DNA of 64,000 nt, from the NCBI GenBank assembly GCA_036250195.1, contig JAVHZZ010000004.1:321868628-321932627 (forward strand), read 5' to 3'. Position numbers and translations under genes: made by a program. The stretch comes from Mixophyes australis (lineage: Eukaryota > Chordata > Amphibia > Anura > Limnodynastidae). Position 1 is the first letter of the stretch. Each line of letters starts with the position of its first letter. Below, in pieces: positions 57,664 through 64,000 of the stretch. The notes under the pieces were generated by a model. The model was not told the origin of the DNA and did no database searches. It saw nothing but the letters and a program-made list of their open reading frames with translations.

Positions 57664-59522
57664 TGTCACTCACCGGACCGTGAGTGCTTCTTCCCGGACA
57701 TTTAGGAACCGTGGCCGTCCTCCATCCTGAGGGTCTGCGCATGCGCAGCCCTTTCCTATACTTCAGTGTATGTCCCTTTAACTCAATTGGCAGATCTGGC
57801 AACACTCCCTATATTAAGCACCTGTGGTCAACACCACGTTGCCTGATCTTGGAGTCTCATTCCCCATGAGTCTCTGAAGGTGTTCCTGTATTCCTCGTGT
57901 ATTCAGCGCTGCTGATTCCTGTGGTTTCCAAACCACTTCTATCTCTGTGGTTTCCAAACCACTTCTACTACTGTGGTTCCCATACCACTTCTACCATCAA
58001 CGCTATTATATATCATTGTGACTGTTTGCTGATTCCTATCCGCTGCCTCCGTGCACTACAGTCTTCTAAACCACATCAACGCTATTATATATCATTGTGA
58101 CTGTTTGCTGATTCCTATCCGCTGCCTCCGTGCACTCCAGCCTTTACTTCACATCCACTCACCTGTTCATCATCAAGTCTGTGAGCTGATTCCTATCCGC
58201 TGCCTCCGTGCACTACAGTCTCCAGCTTACAACTCGCCTGTGTTCATCATCGTGACTGCTAGCTGATTCCTATCCGCTGCCTCCGTGCACTACAGTCTCC
58301 AGCTTGCAACTCGCCTGTGTTCGTCATCGTGACTGCTAGCTGATTCCTATCCGCTGCCTCCGTGCACTGCAGTCTCATCTCAGCTCTCCTGTGTTTCCTC
58401 GAGACTGCTGCTCTCATTGCCATCCGCTCCTCTCCGTGATCAACAGCTCCTGGTCTACTCTGCTCTCCCGTGTTCCATCGCTACTGGCACCTATTGGTTG
58501 CTACTGGTTACCTCCGTGTGCCCGCAGAGTCCTGCTGCTGCTGTCAACGCTATCGTCCATCTACTGCTGATCCGCTCTCCACGCCTTCACGTGTCCCGCT
58601 GGTCTCTACCCTCCAGTCAGCATTGGATTCGTATCTCATCAACTACTCCTCTGCTGGATCATCTCCATTCTCCTGGGTCCTCCATGAGTCCAGTTCCACG
58701 TGTTACTGTTTCCTGTGGATTCGTGTCCCTGTTGGTCTACTTACCTGTGCGCTGCACCTACTAGACCGCTGCCTCATCCATCCAGGGACTTCTCATCTAG
58801 CCGGCCTCCTGCCGCTCAGGTATCGCTGCACTCCTATCTGACTGCCTGCTTCTGAACCACGGTATGCATACTTCTCATTGACTGTGCTGGTGTATTGCAT
58901 ATCTTGCTGGACTGTGTTGGTTCTCCTCTGGAGTCTGCTATCCGCTGAGTCTATTGCTATCATTGACTGTGTTATCTTGTGCTGGATTACTTCAAGAGAC
59001 TTTCTATATTTGCAGACCTGTTCAGTCATTTATATATATTGTGCATATTACTGTGGATCGTATATAAGGTGCCCGTGTATATCCTGTGTTGCAGTCTCTC
59101 CCCGTGCACCTCCTCACATATATATTCAGTGGTACAACTTGCTGATGACAGACCACTGATCCCTGTTTCCTGTATTACCTGTTCCAGTATCCTCTCACAT
59201 AGCAGTGGTACAACTTGCTACCGCAGACCACTGACTACCCGGATACCTCCACTTGGATTCCATTCCTTCACTCAGACAGCGGTACAACTTGCTATCACAG
59301 ACCACTGACTACCTTCACGTGCCCTTGTCCATACAGTTCCTCGTGTATTATTACCTCCATATTACCAGTGCTGCTAGTCATAGACTTTCCTGAGCATCTC
59401 ATCATCTACCATTTCCTGTTCCGTGATCACCCAGCTACCAGAGTACCCTATTACCATCTACATTGCTCTGGTAAGCCTACCACCTGGTGATCCCTGGGTA
59501 AAGACTCCTAGTGCCCGTGACA
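57664..59522 (+). mobile_element. Long solo LTR (copy 2), 5-bp TSD
   Basis: Starts 'tgtcactcaccggaccgtga' and ends 'tagtgcccgtgaca', with identical 5-bp flanks 'atatc' (57659-57663 and 59523-59527). Inverted ends are TGTCAC/GTGACA. It shares layout and sequence with 29421-31184: the start, 'cacctgtggtcaacaccacg', 'ttgcctgatcttggagtctc', both tandem arrays, 'aaccacggtatgcatacttc' and the end. Different flanking duplications show two separate insertions. The 1,859-bp length comes partly from more tandem units. Open frames in it are repeat-derived. Confidence 0.85.
58029..58380 (+). repeat. 77-79-bp tandem repeat inside solo LTR copy 2
   Basis: Five copies containing 'ctgattcctatccgctgcct' start at 58029, 58108, 58186, 58263 and 58340; homologous to the 80-81-bp array of copy 1. 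Confidence 0.92.
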
Positions 59523-59527
59523 ATATC

Positions 59528-60599
59528 TCTCTCTTGTGGCAGATAGAACAACCATACATACCTGATGAAGTAAGTATATGAACTGAACGAATTCATGGTC
59601 ATTAAGATCACGTCTATATAAATACTTATCAGCCCATTGGGGCTGATTCAGATTTGGATACAAACAGGAATAACTTACCCTCCAAAAAAGAGCACAGAAT
59701 TTTTTTAAAAAAAAGTATTTACACCCATATGCAGAGCCGTAAGCATCTCAAGATAAGTCCATCTGCATCAGTAGCCTAATTGTCTGATTTATGATAAGTT
59801 GCAACTGTCCTGTTGCTGGTACAAAACATATGCATTTTAATAGACATTAAACCACTTAGCGGTTGATATCCTTTTGCTTTTACATTATTTCACTTACCAA
59901 GAGTTAATCTTACCTCCATAAAAAAAGACACAAGACACTTATTTAGCAAATGAAATGTCACAAATTTTATTGAAAATTAAATTTAATTAAAGTTGTGGTA
60001 AATAAAAACAAGACCAATCAGCCTTCAGTCATTTCCATAAACTGTAAAATTTTTGAACTAAAATATTCGGAAACTTCTATGCGGTGGAGCCCAACTCTTG
60101 CCCATTTTTGGCTCCTTAGCTGAGGCCCATTTGACCAGGCGGTGCCCCATAATTCCCAGATGGATAGTGTAACGAATTGATCCTCCCTGTTAAGGGAAAG
60201 TGCCCAACTGTCACCCATATGTGTCATTATAGTTGTCCATTGAACTGCTTTCTGACAACTAGACCTTTCTGGAAGAAAAAATACAGCAAACAAACAAAGC
60301 ATGCAATCCTAAAGACAAACAAAAGTTGGGTGGGAAAGGAGCTCTCCAGAAGGCAAGAGAAAGCTATCAGACATTTACAGCCATCATAAGCCTTCCCTAG
60401 CATAGCCCCTCCCTTACCCCCTATATCCTTTGGCTAATAATCCATAACCCATAATGCTAAGTTAACTCTTGCAAAACTCAATTATATTTCTTAGATTTTT
60501 AACAACCTTGGAGCTTATGTTGCTTTGGGCCAATTCCTGCCCTCTGTTATCCTTATATGTGTTTCTGCATGTTTGCATGAGTCGCATTTACCTTTAGTA
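59528..60599. other. Unassigned sequence
   Basis: 'ggggctgattcaga' near 59640 resembles the ends of the 19.1-kb MITE family. A short minus-strand frame at 60018-60302 has no recognisable motifs. Confidence 0.4.
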
Positions 60600-60601
60600 T
60601 A

Positions 60602-60800
60602 CAGCCATGGAAAAAAGTTTTGAGACTGATACAAGTATTGATTTTCACAAAGTTTGCGGCTTTACTGTTTTTAGACCTTTTTGTCAGATGTTGCAATGAT
60701 ATACTAAGTAAAATTCCAAGCATTTCATAAGTGTCAATGGCTTTTATTGACAGTTACATTAAGTTTATGCAAAGAGTCAATATTTGCAGTGTTGACTAGA
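60602..60800 (-). mobile_element. Tc1/mariner end fragment
   Basis: Begins 'cagccatggaaaaaagtttt' after a TA dinucleotide (60600-60601), then 'gagactgatacaagtattga', and further on 'ggcttttattgacag' and 'gcaaagagtcaatatttgca'. From family knowledge these words belong to the terminal region of a vertebrate Tc1/mariner transposon whose transposase would lie to the right. It breaks off near 60800, so the transposase is lost. Confidence 0.65.
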
Positions 60801-60828
60801 ATATAATTTGTCATGTGTTTGCTAAGAC

Positions 60829-61012
60829 GGAAGTATCACTTACCCAATCTTTATTTTTCGAGAACGTCATTTGATTAGAACAAAGAAAAATATTCACCAC
60901 TAAAAGAAGAGAATGGGTGTAGCCTCATCCATTAGAACGAAGAGAGAAATAATATAAGGAAGAGCAGAACAGGAGGAAGACAACCCTTCAAAATGTCAAT
61001 ATAAATGTAAAT
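60829..61012 (+). repeat. Direct repeat, left copy (about 184 bp)
   Basis: Nearly the same as 62025-62210: both start 'acggaagtatcactt', share 'cgagaacg', 'gattagaacaaagaaaaata', 'tagcctca-ccattagaa', 'gaagagagaaataatataag' and 'acccttcaaaatgtcaa'. The copies are about 1.2 kb apart in the same orientation. Confidence 0.85.
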
Positions 61013-62024
61013 AAATGTAGCAAACATTAAACTAACATTTAACACAAAATGTCTTCATTCATGCAACACACATTGACACTTCAAAGAAACTCATTGCATT
61101 ATGTCAAACGTGTTTCCCATAGTGTAGTATTGCAATTATCTGCAATACCTTGTTCTGCCATCAGATGGTGCCTTGAAAGAATCATACTACACATGTCACC
61201 TAAAAAAAAGTACTCATCACTTGAGTATGGAGTAATAAAGAAAACAGTTACAGTTGATTAAATCCACTGTTTAGAATACTTGAATGTCTTTTCATTTTAG
61301 AGATGAAAATATGGTGGGAAGTAGTAACATTACATAAATATTTGGCAGTAAAGAGGGTCCCAAGAAGATTGAGACTAAACAAAATGACCACTTCAACGTT
61401 GTAAATGACATATAGTTCATAAATCAATGGAATGAGTAAGTTAGGTAATTACTCTTTTTAACTTATGAAGCTCTTTATTTCATAAAGGAAAAAGAGCATA
61501 TTTAATCACAACTCCAAAAGTCATCAGATACTCATAAAAAATCAAGAGTGATATCACACCTGAAATTAGGACTAAATATACGCCTGATAAGGTGGAGAAT
61601 GAATGTATTTTTGTAGAACAAAAAAAGTTTAATAGGGATAAAAATAGTCTGAAAATATGAAAAAAATAACATTTACAAGATACATCCATGTATCCAAGAT
61701 ACTTAAACACAAGGATAAGGGATCTGTGTATTAAAATTTTAAATCTCATTCAACAATTACTAGAACAAGATGAACTCTCAAAAGATACATAATATTACTA
61801 TGCTAATATGATCAGACATACTGTTCAATCTAGGGCTTTTTCTCCCTCCCTTAGAAGAGATATCTTCAACAACGGTGATTACCAATCATCTTGTTATAAA
61901 TAAATAATAAATAATGTAAGAAATTATAAAAAATTAGACGTATCCATGTATCCATGTCCTATCAAAATATGCCACCTAGAAACAGTAGTAGTTATGGAGA
62001 AGAGGTAAAGAAGAAGGTAATAAA
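61013..62024. other. Unassigned sequence between direct repeats
   Basis: AT-rich, without recognised protein motifs. It could be the interior of an element bounded by the direct repeats, or unique DNA between two copies of the same repeat. Confidence 0.35.
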
Positions 62025-62210
62025 ACGGAAGTATCACTTCCCCAATCTCTTTTTTTTCGAGAACAGCTTTTGATTAGAACAAAGAAAAATATTCACCTAT
62101 AAAAGAAAAAAATACTGTAGCCTCACCCATTAGAATGAAGAGAGAAATAATATAAGGAAGGGCAGAACAGGAGGAAGATAACCCTTCAAAATGTCAAAAT
62201 AAATGTAAAT
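62025..62210 (+). repeat. Direct repeat, right copy (about 186 bp)
   Basis: Partner of 60829-61012, with a few substitutions and a longer T-run ('ctcttttttttcgag'). Confidence 0.85.
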
Positions 62211-62432
62211 CATGGTATGTCAGATCTAGGTTGTGGACACAAAACCATCTAAGTTTGACACAGCCAGAAGGCGGTGGTGCGAAGTTAGTATTCACAATAA
62301 CCCACCACAGAGCAGGATGGATTTTCGCTGTGTGTAGTAACCAGATCACAGTCCACCGAACTGGCCCTTAGCTTGTTGAGCAGAGAACTACAAGCAAGTT
62401 ACAGAAGAGTCAGACTAGGATGCATGTTAAAC
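62211..62432. other. Unassigned, possible repeat flanking the SINE
   Basis: GC content is higher than in neighbours. With 62782-63110 it may form one repeat split by the SINE; not proven. Confidence 0.3.
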
Positions 62433-62781
62433 CATCATCATTTATTTATAAAGTGCCACTAATTCCGCAGCGCTGTACAGAGAACTCAGTCCCTGCCCCA
62501 TTGGAGCTTACAGTCTAAATTCCCTAATATAGACACACACTCACACACAGACTCAGACAGACAGATAGGGAGACAGACAGACAGAGAGGGAGAGACAATT
62601 TTGATAGCAGCCAATTAACCTACTAGTATGTTTTTGGAGTGTGGGAGGAAACCGGAGTACCCGGAGGAAACCCACGCAAACACAGGGAGAACATACAAAC
62701 TCCACACAGGTAAAGCCATGGTCGGGAATCGAACTCATGACCCCAGTGCTGTGAGGCAGAAGTGCTAACCACTAGGCCAGC
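62433..62781 (-). mobile_element. tRNA-derived SINE with L2-like 3' tail
   Basis: On the minus strand it begins 'ctggcctagtggttagcact' and contains a box-A-like 'tagtggttagc' (62764-62774) and a box-B-like 'gttcgattcc' (about 62724-62733), as in RNA polymerase III promoters of tRNA-derived SINEs. A conserved body follows ('gtgggtttcctccgggtact'), then a CA/GA-rich microsatellite (62528-62596), then a tail 'cagcgctgcggaattagtgg' and 'ataaataaatgatgatg'. The tail resembles the end of the L2 LINE at 32830-32885. The short open frames on this strand are not genes. Confidence 0.8.
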
Positions 62782-63385
62782 AGATGTATAGTCATAAAAA
62801 ATCAAAAGTCAAAATCAATCTGTCAGCACACTACAAAGTCAGGAATAAGCTGGGTCAATAATCAGGAATCATACAGCAAATGGGATAAAATGCCCAGGAG
62901 CTCAGAACAGTAAAACTGTGACTCTGGCAGGGAATGACAGGCAGAGCAGGTTTATACACTGTTTGAAAGTACAACTCCCTGCCTCTGTGATGTCAGCAAT
63001 TACCTTATTACAACCCAGTAAACTTACATCAGTTATACTTGCCATGCTGTGCAGTAACAGTTGATTACTGAGTCCTGCATCTAAATATGGGATTCTTGAC
63101 ATAGTATTTTCATCTTACTTTAATTTTAAGGGATTTACAAATGAATGATACACATTGAAAATGTATTAATAAAGTACTTTCATTAACACTTTCAAATAGA
63201 ATCAACACTTATAGAACATTTTTAGCGTTGTTAGAAACAATAGTCTTGAGAAGCATTTTCTTACAGATAATGGAACTTTAACAAACTATGAAAATAGAAT
63301 TCTAGTAGGCTTATGCCAACTGGCCAGCAAATGTTGAACAGATTAAACATTCAAGTTTTAAGATTTTAATTCAACATTTAACCTC
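62782..63385. other. Unassigned sequence
   Basis: No gene recognised. 'caataatcaggaatc' phrases resemble the repeat words at 8.1 kb, but only weakly. Confidence 0.35.
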
Positions 63386-63389
63386 ATGT

Positions 63390-64000
63390 TTGTGAAGGGT
63401 TACTTCACTTCCCTAAATGAAGGGTAACTTTATTAAACCATTTTAAAAATTGGTTGAAGATGATCTTAAAATTATCCATACCCAAGCCATTTTGGGATTA
63501 GAAAAATAATTTATCAATGAAATAAAAAATTAAAGGATATTCCAAGTATAATTGTTAATATAGCTAATAAAGGTGAAGGCATCGTTATTAGGAATACCAG
63601 AATTATGTACAGGAAACTAGACTTAATGTAATATTTTGATTCCACTGTTCAATTTAAAAATACATTTACCAATATGCAATTGAAAGCTTTAGAATTAGGT
63701 ATTTTAAATGAAAAATTAATTTCCAAGGTCATTAGTCTTTGGATCCCAAATTTATTTCTAAACTATTTAAAATACATTAGATTAATCCCCCAGGGAGACC
63801 AATCATTTGGGGAATTAATTATTTTATAGCTATACTCTCAAATAATATTATTAAAAGAAAAGTGGGGGACCTACTTTCCTATTTTGAAGTATTCTACGCA
63901 GGTGATCATAATTCTAAGATATTCAATGGTAGGACAGTTTTGTTTTAGGTATGGTTGATGTATAATCCCTTTATATATCTCTTATTCAATTCCAAGGGTT
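63390..64000 (+). pseudogene. Second Penelope-like element, decayed, cut by window end
   Basis: A run encodes NIANKGEGIVIRNTRIMYRKL (split here: NIANKGEGIVI at about 63556-63588, then RNTRIMYRKL), which matches the family's N-terminal 'DKGG-x-VIM' region. Further on, PGRPIIWG at about 63790-63815 matches the conserved PPGRPI motif. Stops and frame changes interrupt it. The reverse transcriptase active site would lie beyond the window. Confidence 0.65.

Noticed and set aside
62553..62805. Minus-strand open frames with cysteines
   Set aside because: They fall within the SINE, whose pol III boxes and tail explain the sequence.

Overview
The window looks like intergenic or intronic DNA from a vertebrate with a repeat-rich genome, most likely a frog or toad (anuran). 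That assignment is an inference from the mix of repeats: L2 and L1 LINEs, a tRNA-derived SINE with an L2-like tail, Penelope-like elements with a GIY-YIG nuclease, a DIRS-type element, hAT elements, short hairpin MITEs with GGGGTA ends, Tc1/mariner, and long solo LTRs. I found no host protein-coding gene, rRNA or tRNA gene. All recognisable coding sequence belongs to decayed transposable elements.

Left part (1-20,700): fold-back and hairpin repeats (241-1823), a 24-bp minisatellite (1,965-2,205), and a series of small DNA transposons. Several still have readable target-site duplications (TSDs): 8479-8757, 8887-9135, 10416-10581 and 10953-11121. A 3.85-kb hAT element follows at 13294-17139, flanked by the same 8-bp duplication on both sides. 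It carries a decayed transposase with a BED zinc finger, a TTDMWTS-type core motif and a C-terminal dimerisation domain. A related minisatellite lies on each side of it.

Middle (20,700-45,450): a DIRS-like reverse transcriptase/RNase H remnant (20.7-21.5 kb), possible conserved non-coding DNA (22.3-23 kb), another 8-bp-TSD MITE (26170-26488), a 1.76-kb solo LTR (29421-31184), and a 5'-truncated L2 LINE (31400-32909) with a 10-bp TSD. An 874-bp hAT MITE lies at 37017-37890. A degenerate minisatellite (38.06-39.56 kb) is interrupted by a short, internally deleted relative of the 13-17 kb hAT (38524-39161).

Right part (45,450-64,000): a three-level nest in which an L1-type LINE (45702-48791, minus strand) sits in a hAT fragment and itself carries a GGGGTA MITE (46185-46359). 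Then come a large compound microsatellite, a decayed Penelope-like element (49561-51681), an LTR-like insertion inside a (TA)n array (53125-53546), a second copy of the long solo LTR (57664-59522), a Tc1/mariner end (60602-60800), a spaced direct repeat, a minus-strand SINE (62433-62781) and a second decayed Penelope-like element running off the window end.

The elements relate to each other rather than forming a pathway. The L2 LINE and the SINE share a 3' tail, which suggests the usual LINE-SINE partnership. The full hAT and its short derivative share termini, which suggests transposition in trans. Stretches not covered by a named element are listed as unassigned. All similarities were judged by eye, with no database search.
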